Of a stretch of DNA of 64,000 bases, positions 8,479-16,334 are shown one piece after another (positions within the stretch are counted from its first letter, which is position 1; each line of letters starts with the position of its first letter). Below the pieces are notes generated by a model. It had not been told where the DNA came from. It searched no databases and saw nothing but the letters and a program-made list of their open reading frames with translations. The stretch is from Pelagibacterium xiamenense. Lineage in GTDB: Bacteria > Pseudomonadota > Alphaproteobacteria > Rhizobiales > Devosiaceae. The translations under genes were made by a program, and so were the position numbers. The DNA lies in assembly GCF_021166475.1 (NCBI RefSeq), contig NZ_JAJOYS010000002.1, forward strand, positions 682,001 to 746,000, read 5' to 3'.

Positions 8479-9000
8479 CTATGAGGGCCCGAACGCCTGC
8501 TTGAGCCTGTCGATCTGTGCGGAAACCCCGTTCTGCGGATTGGCGGCAGGCAACTCCTCCTCGCCGCGTTCGATCTTGTCGAACTTGACGACGCGGGCGA
8601 ACAGCCGGTCGCCCTTCTGGATGTAGCCGCGCATCCGCTCGGGCAAATCGTCCCAACCCGGCCCGCCGCGCTCGGACGGCAGAGCGGAGAATTTCACCTT
8701 CGCCTTTTCCTCGAGCGCCTGCTCGGCACTGATTTCGCCCTCGTTGACCGCGCGATGCAGCAATAGCCACGAGGCCAGCTGCATCAGCCGGGTCGTCAGC
8801 CGCATGCTTTCGGTCGCATAAACAAATGAGGCTTCCCGGTCGAGCGCCGCGGATTCGGCGCGTCCGTCGCCATCGAGATAGGCCGCAACCTCTTCGATCA
8901 GACTCATGCCCTCGCGATAGAGCAGGTCGAACCCGCCCGAACTCATCATTCGCGAGGCGAGCGATACCGCCTCAGGCTTGGGAGCGCTTTTCTCGTCCAC
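8479..9000 (-). CDS. rcdA: RcdA-like cell-cycle proteolysis adaptor (DUF1465)
   Basis: About 173 residues, matching the DUF1465/RcdA family across its core (LLYREGMSLIEEVAAYLDG and SMRLTTRLMQLASWLLLHRAV). In Caulobacter, RcdA is the middle adaptor of the hierarchy CpdR-RcdA-PopA that delivers CtrA and other substrates to ClpXP. GTG at 9000 is chosen because AAAGGA lies about 10 nt upstream; an in-frame TTG at 9027 would add nine residues but has no ribosome-binding site. CpdR, another member of the hierarchy, is at 59157. The C-terminal ~50 residues are variable, as expected for the family. Confidence 0.88.
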   Translation of the reverse strand: MDEKSAPKPEAVSLASRMMSSGGFDLLYREGMSLIEEVAAYLDGDGRAESAALDREASFVYATESMRLTTRLMQLASWLLLHRAVNEGEISAEQALEEKAKVKFSALPSERGGPGWDDLPERMRGYIQKGDRLFARVVKFDKIERGEEELPAANPQNGVSAQIDRLKQAFGPS

Positions 9001-9131
9001 GCCGTCCGGGTCCTTTGTTCTACGCAATACACTTAAAACTGGCCGCTATCTTAGGCACAAATGGGGAAAGAGGTCATTAACGCGCGCAAACCGGTCTTCG
9101 GTTACGCTTAATATCCCCAGAACACCCCCCA

Positions 9132-9163
9132 AAAAGAAAAAAGAGCCGTCAAACGAACGGCTC
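9132..9163 (-). terminator. Minus-strand terminator facing away from any protein gene
   Basis: On the minus strand GAGCCGT-loop-ACGGCTC is followed by TTTTTCTTTTT. No protein gene on the minus strand ends here: rcdA starts further on, and the DUF1192 gene is some 200 bp upstream. It most likely ends a small RNA (see 9132-9256). Confidence 0.8.
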
Positions 9164-9256
9164 TCGAAAGTTAACAGGGAGGCGTCAAACAGAGGGAAGG
9201 AACCGCTCTGAAGGACCCAGTTCGAAAACTGGATAAGCAAACCCTAAACCGGTCCG
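9132..9256 (-). ncRNA. Candidate small RNA downstream of a CtrA box
   Basis: A stretch of about 120 nt without a credible ORF lies between a perfect CtrA-type box (9257-9272) and a strong intrinsic terminator (9132-9163) on the minus strand. Read on that strand it contains a hairpin (CCAGTTTTCGAACTGG), a pyrimidine-rich tract with CCTCCC that could pair with a Shine-Dalgarno sequence, and the octamer GTTTGACG twice. Exposed CCUCC motifs are common in alphaproteobacterial trans-acting small RNAs. The 5' end is not determined, and I did not recognise a named family. Call rests on context only. Confidence 0.45.
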
Positions 9257-9272
9257 GTTAATTTTAGCTTAA
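9257..9272 (-). promoter_or_regulatory. CtrA-type binding site, TTAA-N7-TTAAC
   Basis: On the minus strand TTAA-GCTAAAA-TTAAC matches the full CtrA consensus. A further TTTTAACC half-site lies at 9285-9292 on the plus strand. It stands 250 bp from the rcdA start and directly ahead of the candidate small RNA, and about 275 bp from the start of the DUF1192 gene. Confidence 0.6.
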
Positions 9273-9364
9273 TGCGATGAAAAATTTTAACCCTGACGGA
9301 TTATGAACAAACGGGCCGCCATTGATTTCGTTCCGAAAGTGCGACGAGCCTGAGGCTCGGTGGT

Positions 9365-9547
9365 TTAGAACTTGAACACCGAATCGGCTTCCGACCGGCT
9401 CTGCGTCTTGTTTTCAATCGCCTTTTCCAACCGCTCAATCTCGGCCTTGAGGATCGCGACGCGCTCGTGCAATTCGTCGACCGAAAGCGAATCGAGCACC
9501 ATCCCCACCTCGTGCGCCTGCGGCTTCGGCCTGTCTTCATCATCCAT
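9365..9547 (-). CDS. DUF1192 family small protein
   Basis: 60 residues beginning MDDEDRPKPQAHEVG, followed by the family core LDSLSVDELHERVAIL and a short amphipathic helix KAEIERLEKAIENK. DUF1192 proteins are small, helical and of unknown function, common in Hyphomicrobiales. The ATG at 9547 is preferred over one 15 nt upstream because the acidic start matches the family. It diverges from the quinone-oxidoreductase gene with only 66 bp between starts. Confidence 0.85.
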   Translation of the reverse strand: MDDEDRPKPQAHEVGMVLDSLSVDELHERVAILKAEIERLEKAIENKTQSRSEADSVFKF

Positions 9548-9613
9548 GGCGACTCTCCGCATCAGATATCTTTCCCACTTGCAATATTGTGCCGCTCAAC
9601 TTTTGCTGGGTCC

Positions 9614-10627
9614 ATGACAAATCACATCGCAATGCGCGCAATCGCGATTCACGAGCCCGGCGGACCGGACGTGCTGAGGCCGGTCGAGGTCGCAAGACCG
9701 GTCCCGGCAGCCGGCGAGGTCCTGATCAGAATTGCGGCCGCCGGGGTGAACGGCCCCGACATCTCCCAGCGCGAAGGCCGCTATGCCCCGCCGCCCGACG
9801 CCTCGCCCCTCCCCGGCCTTGAAGTTTCAGGTGTCATCGAGGCCGCGGGTAACGATGTTACCGCATTCGCGCCAGGCGACGCCGTCGTCGCGCTGACCAA
9901 TGGCGGCGCCTATGCCGAATACGTCACGGTCCCGGCCGGCCAGGTCCTGCCCAAGCCCGAAAACTGGAGCTGGATCGAAGCCGCCGCCATCCCCGAAACT
10001 TTCTTCACCATCCAGCAAACCCTGGTCGAACGCGCGGGCCTTGCCGAGGGCAAGACGGTGCTCGTCCACGGTGGCGCAGGCGGCATCGGCGCAACGGCGA
10101 TCCAGATGACCCGGCTCTTCGGCGGCACGGCCATCGCTACGGTTTCAACAGCCGCCAAAGCCGACTACGCACGAAGGATGGGCGCCGGTGCGACGATCAA
10201 CTACCGCGACGAGGACTTCGTCGAACGCACCCGGGAACTCACCGGCGGTAGGGGCGCGGACATCGTCATCGATATCGTCGGAGGCAGCTACACCAACCGC
10301 AACCTCAAGGCCGCCGCCCGAGAGGGCCATATTCTTCAACTGGCCATCCGCGAGGGTGCGACATCCGAGGTCAATATGGGCCTCATCCTCATGAAAGCCC
10401 TGACCGTCTCCGGATCGACACTCCGCCCGAAGTCTTCAGCGGACAAAGCCCGCTACGCGGCCGCACTCGAGAAAACGGTCTGGCCCGCCATAGCCGACGG
10501 GCGCATCTATCCCCCGCGTACACGCTCCTTCCCGCTCGAGAGCGCGGCCGACGCCCACCGCGCGATGGAAGCGCCGGACCACTACGGCAAGATCGTCCTC
10601 GTGACGGAATTCGGCGCCGCATTATGA
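9614..10627 (+). CDS. NAD(P)H quinone oxidoreductase, PIG3/zeta-crystallin type
   Basis: About 337 residues of the zinc-free medium-chain dehydrogenase/reductase superfamily. Visible features are GEVLIRIAAAGVNGPDISQR near residue 45, the GroES-like fold, and the NADPH-binding VHGGAGGIGATAIQ near residue 150. The sequence matches the TP53I3/PIG3 subfamily, which reduces quinones with NADPH. ATG at 9614 or 9632 (MRAIAIHEPGG) are both possible. Upstream in-frame ATG codons overlap the divergent DUF1192 gene and are disfavoured. Confidence 0.9.
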   Translation: MTNHIAMRAIAIHEPGGPDVLRPVEVARPVPAAGEVLIRIAAAGVNGPDISQREGRYAPPPDASPLPGLEVSGVIEAAGNDVTAFAPGDAVVALTNGGAYAEYVTVPAGQVLPKPENWSWIEAAAIPETFFTIQQTLVERAGLAEGKTVLVHGGAGGIGATAIQMTRLFGGTAIATVSTAAKADYARRMGAGATINYRDEDFVERTRELTGGRGADIVIDIVGGSYTNRNLKAAAREGHILQLAIREGATSEVNMGLILMKALTVSGSTLRPKSSADKARYAAALEKTVWPAIADGRIYPPRTRSFPLESAADAHRAMEAPDHYGKIVLVTEFGAAL

Positions 10628-10745
10628 TTAACATTGCATCAGCCCCCCGCCCCGACTATAAGGACCCTGAAATTCCCCGCATTCCCCGATTTGGACGAAG
10701 CGGGCGGCCCTGAAAGACCGGGCCGCGGCTCAGGAGAAATTTATC

Positions 10746-11486
10746 ATGGCCCCTCAATTGCTGATGCCCAAGGCGACCGCCGTCTGGCTCGTCGAGAACA
10801 CCGCGCTGACTTTCAAGCAGATCGCCGATTTCTGCACCCTGCACCCGCTCGAGGTTCAGGGCATCGCCGATGGCGACGTCGCGGCTGGCATCAAGGGCGT
10901 GAGCCCTATTCAGAACGGGCAGCTCACCCGCGAGGAAATCGTCAAGGGCGAGGCTGACGAGAATTACAAGCTCAGGATTTCCGAGCCCAAGGTGAAGGTT
11001 GCCGCCCCCAAACGCCGGGGCCCGCGCTATACCCCGACCTCGCGACGGCACGAGCGCCCCAACGCCATCAAGTGGCTGGTCCGCAACCATCCCGAGCTCA
11101 AGGACGCCCAGATCATGCGGCTCGTGGGCACCACCAAGTCGACCATCGAGGCCGTGCGCGAGGGCACGCACTGGAACTCGGCCAACCTTACGGCGATGGA
11201 CCCCGTCACGCTCGGGCTGTGCAGCCAGGTCGAACTCGACATGGAAGTCCGCAAGGCTGCCCGCAGCGCGGGCATCGCCGAAGTGGAACCCGAAGGCACC
11301 CGGCTTCTGACAGCCGAAGAGGCGCTCTCGCGGGCTCAGGCCGAAGGCTATGAGGATGACGAATCCGCGGCCCAGGAAGGCCTCGCAATGAGCACCGAGG
11401 ACGATACCGAATACGAGGCGGAGTCGGTCTTTGCCAAACTGAAATCCTTGAAGGGCGAAGATACCGACAAAGACGACCAGGACTGA
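10746..11486 (+). CDS. trcR: TrcR family cell-cycle transcriptional regulator (DUF1013)
   Basis: 246 residues matching DUF1013 across its length: MLMPKATAVWLVENT-type N-terminus, KQIADFCTLHPLEVQGIADG, and the RRGPRYTPTSRRHERPNAIKWL-like central block that precedes a helix-turn-helix-like segment (KDAQIMRLVGTTKSTIEAVREG). The family is restricted to alphaproteobacteria and is annotated as cell-cycle regulator TrcR. The C-terminal 45 residues are acidic and low complexity. It has its own terminator at 11512. It stands in the same neighbourhood as rcdA. Confidence 0.88.
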   Translation: MAPQLLMPKATAVWLVENTALTFKQIADFCTLHPLEVQGIADGDVAAGIKGVSPIQNGQLTREEIVKGEADENYKLRISEPKVKVAAPKRRGPRYTPTSRRHERPNAIKWLVRNHPELKDAQIMRLVGTTKSTIEAVREGTHWNSANLTAMDPVTLGLCSQVELDMEVRKAARSAGIAEVEPEGTRLLTAEEALSRAQAEGYEDDESAAQEGLAMSTEDDTEYEAESVFAKLKSLKGEDTDKDDQD

Positions 11487-11511
11487 TCGTCCGCCCGTAT
11501 GGCGACGTCGA

Positions 11512-11546
11512 AAGCCCGGCCGCGCTGAGCACCGGGCTTTTTTTTC
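11512..11546 (+). terminator. Terminator after trcR
   Basis: AAGCCCGG / CCGGGCTT stem with an 11-base loop followed by a run of about nine T residues. Confidence 0.88.
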
Positions 11547-11626
11547 TTGCTTACGGGGCATTGACTTTGCCCCGTCAAAATTGCGCTATGGCGCCACCCG
11601 CCCAAACATTTTAGTTCCCGAGCCCG

Positions 11627-12385
11627 ATGTTCGATCCCGTTTTCCTCAGCGTCGCCGTGCTGGCCGTCTTCCTTGTCGGCCTTGCCAAATCCGGCCTCTT
11701 GGCGAGCATCGGCGTCGTCGGCGTTCCGCTGCTCACGCTTGTCATGCCCGCCCGCGACGCCGCCGGCATGATGCTGCCGCTCCTGCTGATCATGGACGCC
11801 ATCGCCGTCTATGTGTACCGCCGCGACGTCGACTGGAAAATCTTCTGGATCCTGCTCCCTGGCGCCCTCGTCGGCACAGCCATCGCCTGGGCGCTGTCCG
11901 CCGTCGTCACGGAAGCCGCCGTCCGGCTGGTGATCGGTGTCATTGCGCTGATGTTTGTGATCGACGCATGGCTGCCGCTGCGAAAGAAGCTCGAGGGCCT
12001 GCCGCCATCGCGTGGCTGGGGCACCTTCTGGGGCGCAGTCGCGGGCTTCACGAGCTTTGTGAGCCACACCGGCGGCCCGCCGGTGCAGATCTACATGCTG
12101 CCCCTCCGCCTGCCGCCCGCGATTTTTGCCGGCACCAATGCGGTCTTCTTCGCCGTCGTCAACGCGCTCAAGCTGATCCCTTACTTCACTCTGGGACAAC
12201 TCTCGGTGAGCAACATGCAGGCCTCTGCCGTGCTCGTGCCCGTCGCCATCGGGGGCATGCTGGTCGGCGTCTTTCTCGTCCGTCGTATCGACACGACTCT
12301 CTTTTACCGGATTGCCTATATCCTGATTTTCCTGCTCTCCCTAAAGCTCATCTATGACGGGATCGCGGGCAGCTTTTTCGCCTAG
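11627..12385 (+). CDS. TauE/SafE (TSUP) family membrane permease
   Basis: 252 residues with about eight hydrophobic segments in the two-fold repeat of TSUP proteins. The characteristic loop FTSFVSHTGGPPVQIYMLP is at about residues 142-160, and GLAKSGLLASIG lies near the N-terminus. Members export sulfite, sulfoacetate or other organosulfur anions, or take up sulfate-like solutes; the substrate here cannot be told. No sulfur-metabolism gene is nearby. It converges with the small YdcH gene at 12463. Confidence 0.88.
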   Translation: MFDPVFLSVAVLAVFLVGLAKSGLLASIGVVGVPLLTLVMPARDAAGMMLPLLLIMDAIAVYVYRRDVDWKIFWILLPGALVGTAIAWALSAVVTEAAVRLVIGVIALMFVIDAWLPLRKKLEGLPPSRGWGTFWGAVAGFTSFVSHTGGPPVQIYMLPLRLPPAIFAGTNAVFFAVVNALKLIPYFTLGQLSVSNMQASAVLVPVAIGGMLVGVFLVRRIDTTLFYRIAYILIFLLSLKLIYDGIAGSFFA

Positions 12386-12402
12386 GCACGAGCGCGCATT
12401 AA

Positions 12403-12430
12403 AAAAGGCCGCAGCTCGCGCCGTGGCCTC
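12403..12430 (-). terminator. Minus-strand terminator after the first YdcH gene
   Basis: On the minus strand AGGCC and GGCCT arms enclose a GC-rich interior and are followed by TTTTTTAA. It lies just after the stop of the minus-strand DUF465 gene. Confidence 0.6.
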
Positions 12431-12462
12431 ACAGATACTTGTTTAAAAACGCAAAAACCGGA

Positions 12463-12642
12463 TCAGTGGGTGGTTACCCCTTGCTGCGCGCGGGCCATCT
12501 GATCCTTGAGTTCAAGCTTCTTGCGCTTGAGTGCGGCAATCAGCAGCGCATCGCGCGCCGGGTGGCGCATTTCCTGCTCGATCTTGCGTTCCAAATCCTG
12601 ATGCCGCCGCTCGAGAGAACTGATGTAAGTCTGTGAGGTCAT
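12463..12642 (-). CDS. YdcH family protein (DUF465), copy 1
   Basis: 59 residues, MTSQTYISSLERRHQDLERKI..., with the family motif I-x-x-L-K-R-K-K-L-x-L-K-D near the C-terminus. DUF465 proteins are short helical hairpins of unknown function, widespread in proteobacteria. The ATG at 12642 follows AAGGAG by seven bases, which decides it over an ATG 18 nt upstream. It is divergent from a second DUF465 gene at 12789. Confidence 0.85.
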   Translation of the reverse strand: MTSQTYISSLERRHQDLERKIEQEMRHPARDALLIAALKRKKLELKDQMARAQQGVTTH

Positions 12643-12728
12643 AGTCACTCCTTTCATCATTGGACGACAATATCGTCACAAACTTTCGCGCCTTTGTCCA
12701 ATGGCAAATCTGTGGCAAGAAGGGCTGT

Positions 12729-12765
12729 GGATTAAACCGGACCGGATTGGTTAATCCATTACTAA
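12729..12765. promoter_or_regulatory. Inverted repeat and near-CtrA box between the divergent YdcH genes
   Basis: GGATTAA at 12729-12735 and TTAATCC at 12751-12757 form an inverted repeat around a CCGGACCGG core. TTAATCCATTACTAA at 12751-12765 is one base from TTAA-N7-TTAA. The AAACCGG-ACCGG block resembles AAACCGGTCCGG at 9247-9257, next to the perfect CtrA box. A regulatory role is inferred. Confidence 0.35.
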
Positions 12766-12788
12766 AACTGGAGGCTTGCCGGGAAACG

Positions 12789-13004
12789 ATGCTCCCGATC
12801 GACAAGGAACAACAGGCGCGTCTGGGTCTGGAGCTTGCCACCAAGCGCCAGGAACATGCCGACCTCGACGCGGCCATCCACACCCTTCAGGCTTCCGGCA
12901 TCGCCGACGTCACGCTTATTCAGCGGCTCAAAAAGCGCAAGCTTTCATTAAAGGACCGCATCACCCAGCTCGAGCGTATCCTGCTGCCCGACATCATTGC
13001 GTGA
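12789..13004 (+). CDS. YdcH family protein (DUF465), copy 2
   Basis: 71 residues with the same helix-turn-helix hairpin pattern as copy 1 (LIQRLKKRKLSLKDRITQLERIL). The start at 12789 gives a normal-length YdcH protein; longer in-frame starts run through the divergent promoter region. GGAGG lies 14 nt upstream, somewhat far, and GGGAAA is closer. Function unknown. The pair probably arose by duplication, and they differ enough to be separately functional. Confidence 0.8.
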   Translation: MLPIDKEQQARLGLELATKRQEHADLDAAIHTLQASGIADVTLIQRLKKRKLSLKDRITQLERILLPDIIA

Positions 13005-13044
13005 CCCCACGTTAAGTTGACAACACAAGTCATCATTATTACGT

Positions 13045-13059
13045 CATCACAATGTGATG
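13045..13059. promoter_or_regulatory. 15-bp perfect palindrome before the flavoreductase gene
   Basis: CATCACA-A-TGTGATG lies 19 bp before the start codon at 13078 and downstream of a TTGACA at 13017-13022. Its position fits an operator where a repressor would block the siderophore-interacting protein gene. The cognate regulator is not adjacent. Confidence 0.5.
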
Positions 13060-13077
13060 CCAAAAGGATGACCCGCG

Positions 13078-13890
13078 ATGAACGCCCCCACCCGATTTGT
13101 CGAACGCGTACGCCACGAGTTGAAATTCCGCGTCGCCACCGTAACCAAGACCGAACGCATCACGCCGAAAATGGTCCGCATCACGCTCGCCTGTGACGAC
13201 TTCGCCACGTTCACCTCGCTCGCCTATGACGATCACTGCAAGGTGTTCTTCCCCAAGCCCGGACAAACCGAACTGCCGATCCCCGAACGCGGCGAAAACG
13301 GCCTCAAATTCCCTGTCGGCATGCGCCCCGAGGCGCGCGACTACACCCCGCGCTTTTTTGACAACGAGGCCAAAACGCTGACGCTCGACTTCGTATTGCA
13401 TGGCGAATGCCCCGCCGCGAGTTGGGCGGAGCGCGCCCGACCCGGCGACACAATCGGCGTGGGCGGCCCGCGTGGCTCCTTCGTCGTTCGCGGCGTCTTT
13501 GACTGGTACCTGCTCGTAGGCGACGAAACCGCATTGCCTGCCATCGCCCGCCGTATCGAGGAATTGCCCCGAGACACCACCGTGCTCGCGGTGATCGAGG
13601 TCGCCGACAACGCCGAAATCCAGACCCTCAGCGCACCGGAGAATGCCCAGATCCACTGGCTCAGCCGCGAGGGCGCCGAACCGGGCGATGCGAACCGTCT
13701 TCTCTCCACGGTCAAGACGCTGACACTACCCTCGGGCGCAGGGTACGCGTTCATTGCCGGGGAATCGCAGATGAGCAAAGCCGTTCGCGCCTATCTTGTC
13801 GACAATCTCGGCCATAACCCCGATTGGGTCAAAGCCGCCGGCTACTGGCAGGCAGGTACGGAAGACTTCGACGACGGCCACGCGCATTGA
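13078..13890 (+). CDS. Siderophore-interacting protein (FAD-dependent ferric-siderophore reductase)
   Basis: 270 residues of the ViuB/YqjH family. FAD-binding motif ARDYTPRFF (family RxYT) is near residue 87, and VGGPRGSF marks the flavin pyrophosphate region. The C-terminal SIP domain ends with KAAGYWQAGTEDF. These enzymes use NAD(P)H to reduce ferric siderophores in the cytoplasm and release iron. Starts at ATG after GATGACCCGCG. No siderophore transporter is adjacent; the palindrome at 13045 suggests its own regulation. It converges with the AI-2E-type permease (four bp between stops). Confidence 0.9.
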   Translation: MNAPTRFVERVRHELKFRVATVTKTERITPKMVRITLACDDFATFTSLAYDDHCKVFFPKPGQTELPIPERGENGLKFPVGMRPEARDYTPRFFDNEAKTLTLDFVLHGECPAASWAERARPGDTIGVGGPRGSFVVRGVFDWYLLVGDETALPAIARRIEELPRDTTVLAVIEVADNAEIQTLSAPENAQIHWLSREGAEPGDANRLLSTVKTLTLPSGAGYAFIAGESQMSKAVRAYLVDNLGHNPDWVKAAGYWQAGTEDFDDGHAH

Positions 13891-13894
13891 CCGC

Positions 13895-16156
13895 TCAACC
13901 GGCGGTCGCCTGCTTGGCCGCGGTATCGTCGCGCGCAACGATGTCGGTAAGGATTGGAACGAGGCGCTTGGCGTAGGCCCAGAGCGCCCTGAGCTCATCC
14001 TCGGTGAACGTCCTCGGGTTCTGGTCGAAAACGGCGAGAACCGCGCGCAGCCGCGTCTGGGGCATTTCGATCGGCACGCCGCCATAGGCGCGGACGCCAC
14101 TTTCGACGACGCTGCGCAAGTGCCCGAATTCCGAATGTTGCAGGTCCGTGATGAGCAGTGCACCGGGCCGGCGGATTGCGTGCATCGCCAGATGCTCGGC
14201 ATGGCTGACCGCCGTATCCTCGATCCCCCCCGGGGGCAGGAACGTGACGAGTCCTAGCGTTACCGATAGCTCCGAGGTGAGTTCGCGCAGCAGCGTGTTG
14301 ACCTCCGCCACCGTTCCCAATCGGGACGTCAGCGCCTTGGCAGACACCGCCAGTTCCTCCACAGCTGCGTGCGCTGCCGCTTCGCGCTTGCCAACACCCA
14401 GAAGCCGGCCGATTTCGGCCTGCGCCGAGCTCACATCATGGACCACCGCATCGAGTTCGCCCATCTCGGATCGTGCGACCTCGTCCTGCTGGTCCTCATG
14501 AAAGAACCCGCCCACTACCTTGAGGTCGGGCTTCTGCCGCCGCAAACGCCGTGCGGCATACCGCGCATATACGCCGGGTCGGGCTCCGAGATAGCACAGG
14601 CACACAAGCTCGGTTCCCTCCAGATCGATTTGCGCCACGCCTTCGCGCCGCAGCGCAACCGGTGGCATCACCTTGGCAAGCACGCCATGCGCTTCGAGGC
14701 GGTCAGCGACAAGAAGCGCGATAGCCTGATCGAGCTCGGTCTTGCCGCCGAAAACGAGGACCGGCGTCCGCGTTTGAGGCTCGGGCAAATCCGCATCCGC
14801 CGAGAGGTCGTCCACGACGTCTCCGAGCGTTTCGATGACCCTGTGGCGAAAACTTGCATTGGCCAGATCGGCGGCAATATCGGCCTGCGCCAGCCTGAGT
14901 GCCGGCAGCGCGACTTCGTCGTAGAACGCGGCAATGTCGGTGCCGGCGCTCGCCCGCTCGGCAACCTCGACGGCCTCGTCGCTGTTGCCGGAAATCAACC
15001 GTTGGTAGAACCGCTCCTGCGGCAGCAGCACGGGCGCGCTGCCCAGCAGGGTTTCGATGAACCCCAGATGGGGAACATAACGCGCCATCACCAGTATGCA
15101 CACGGTCAGCGGCATGGCGACGATAAGCCCGATAGGTCCCCAGATCGTGGCCCAGAACATCGCCGCGAGCAGGACCGCAAGCGGTGTCAGCCCGGTGCTG
15201 TTGCCGTAAAGGTGCGGCTCGATCGCATTGTTGGAGATGACCTCCAGCAGCAGGTAAATTCCCACCACCCCGATCAGCATGGACCATCCCGGATCCACGG
15301 CCATCGAAAGCAGCGCTGGCAGGGTCGCGACGATGAGGGTTCCGACGAAGGGAATGTAGCGGAAGATCATCGCCAGCAGTCCCCAGAGGACCGCGTTGGG
15401 AACGCCAATTAAAAACAGTCCCAGCCCGAATGCCGCGCCATAGCCGACATTGACGCCGAACTGCGCCAGGAGAAATCTTCCCACGCGCTCGCTCGCCTCG
15501 TTCATCGCCTCGGTGCTCGAGCGCAGATCGCCACGGCTGACGATCTTCAGGAACCGGTCGCGCAGTTCCTCGCGTTCGAGCAGCAGGAATATGAGGAAGA
15601 TCGTAACGATAAGCACCGAGGTGAGCGGTCCGATTATCGAGAGGACGACCGATTGCGCCATCTCGAGAGGACTCGCCCCATCTCCGGAGATGACCACCGG
15701 TATTGGCTGCCCTTCCTCGGTCGTGAGCGGCTGCGACTCCTCGCGCACCTGCGCGCCAACCTGCTCGATCGTCGAAATGAGGCGATCCAGAACCCGACCA
15801 CCGCCGAGGGTCTCCTGGGCCATGCGCAGCTTTTCGCCGATCGTGGCCTGGTATCGGGGCAGTTCGGCGGCGAGGCTGAGGAACTGCGCGGAGGCCATAT
15901 AAGCGATGCCCGAGATGATGAGAATCGCGAACGCGACCGCCGTGAGCACCGCAGGGACATGGGGGAGGCGCATATACCGCAGTGCGTTGACGACCGGGCC
16001 CAGGGCAAAGGCCAGGAGCACAGCGAACACCAGCGGAACGAGAATGCCGCGCCCCAGATAGAGCACGGCAACGATCGATATGAACGTCAGTATGGCGATC
16101 AGTGTGCGACCGCTCGGCGGCATCGCATGCGGCGCTGCCGGCTTGCTTGTGTCCAT
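13895..16156 (-). CDS. AI-2E/PerM family permease with long cytosolic sensor-like extension
   Basis: 753 residues, about twice the family norm of 350-400. Residues 1-375 form the AI-2E/PerM domain: hydrophobic helices at the N-terminus, a hydrophilic loop around 95-165, then helices to about 365 with the family FRYIPFVGTLI near 265. Residues 376-753 are soluble. About 470-560 looks Rossmann-like (TPVLVFGGKTELDQAIA...), and about 590-740 resembles a GAF domain (GALLITDLQHSEF ... LAVFDQNPRTFTEDEL). Related permeases move autoinducer-2, ions or organic solutes; substrate unknown. The extension suggests regulation by a ligand or redox state. Single gene, divergent from purE. Confidence 0.82.
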   Translation of the reverse strand: MDTSKPAAPHAMPPSGRTLIAILTFISIVAVLYLGRGILVPLVFAVLLAFALGPVVNALRYMRLPHVPAVLTAVAFAILIISGIAYMASAQFLSLAAELPRYQATIGEKLRMAQETLGGGRVLDRLISTIEQVGAQVREESQPLTTEEGQPIPVVISGDGASPLEMAQSVVLSIIGPLTSVLIVTIFLIFLLLEREELRDRFLKIVSRGDLRSSTEAMNEASERVGRFLLAQFGVNVGYGAAFGLGLFLIGVPNAVLWGLLAMIFRYIPFVGTLIVATLPALLSMAVDPGWSMLIGVVGIYLLLEVISNNAIEPHLYGNSTGLTPLAVLLAAMFWATIWGPIGLIVAMPLTVCILVMARYVPHLGFIETLLGSAPVLLPQERFYQRLISGNSDEAVEVAERASAGTDIAAFYDEVALPALRLAQADIAADLANASFRHRVIETLGDVVDDLSADADLPEPQTRTPVLVFGGKTELDQAIALLVADRLEAHGVLAKVMPPVALRREGVAQIDLEGTELVCLCYLGARPGVYARYAARRLRRQKPDLKVVGGFFHEDQQDEVARSEMGELDAVVHDVSSAQAEIGRLLGVGKREAAAHAAVEELAVSAKALTSRLGTVAEVNTLLRELTSELSVTLGLVTFLPPGGIEDTAVSHAEHLAMHAIRRPGALLITDLQHSEFGHLRSVVESGVRAYGGVPIEMPQTRLRAVLAVFDQNPRTFTEDELRALWAYAKRLVPILTDIVARDDTAAKQATAG

Positions 16157-16220
16157 TGACTAATCCTCGGCAAGCCCCCCGGCCTGCCTTATCCAAACGC
16201 CGCAGATCGGACTTTCGTTC

Positions 16221-16303
16221 CTGTAGCCGACTTGGGCTATGCTGTTCGCCTGCCCGCCACGCGGGTGAGCCGCGCTTGATGCTCCGCCTCTTATCGGCTA
16301 CAG
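16221..16303. promoter_or_regulatory. Structured leader between the permease and purE
   Basis: CTGTAGCCGA (16221-16230) and TCGGCTACAG (16294-16303) are exact complements that would close a 10-bp stem. Inside it, 16247-16269 forms a GC-rich hairpin around CCCGC-CAC-GCGGG. The element ends about 30 bp before the purE GTG. A riboswitch-like or autoregulatory leader is possible; a paired-site operator is an alternative. Confidence 0.4.
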
Positions 16304-16334
16304 CCACGCTTTAGGCTCAAAAGGGGAAGAGGCC

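Noticed and set aside
6228..8504. A 758-codon plus-strand frame
   Set aside because: Antisense to the ABC exporter and then running through rpmE in another frame; no domain or start signal.
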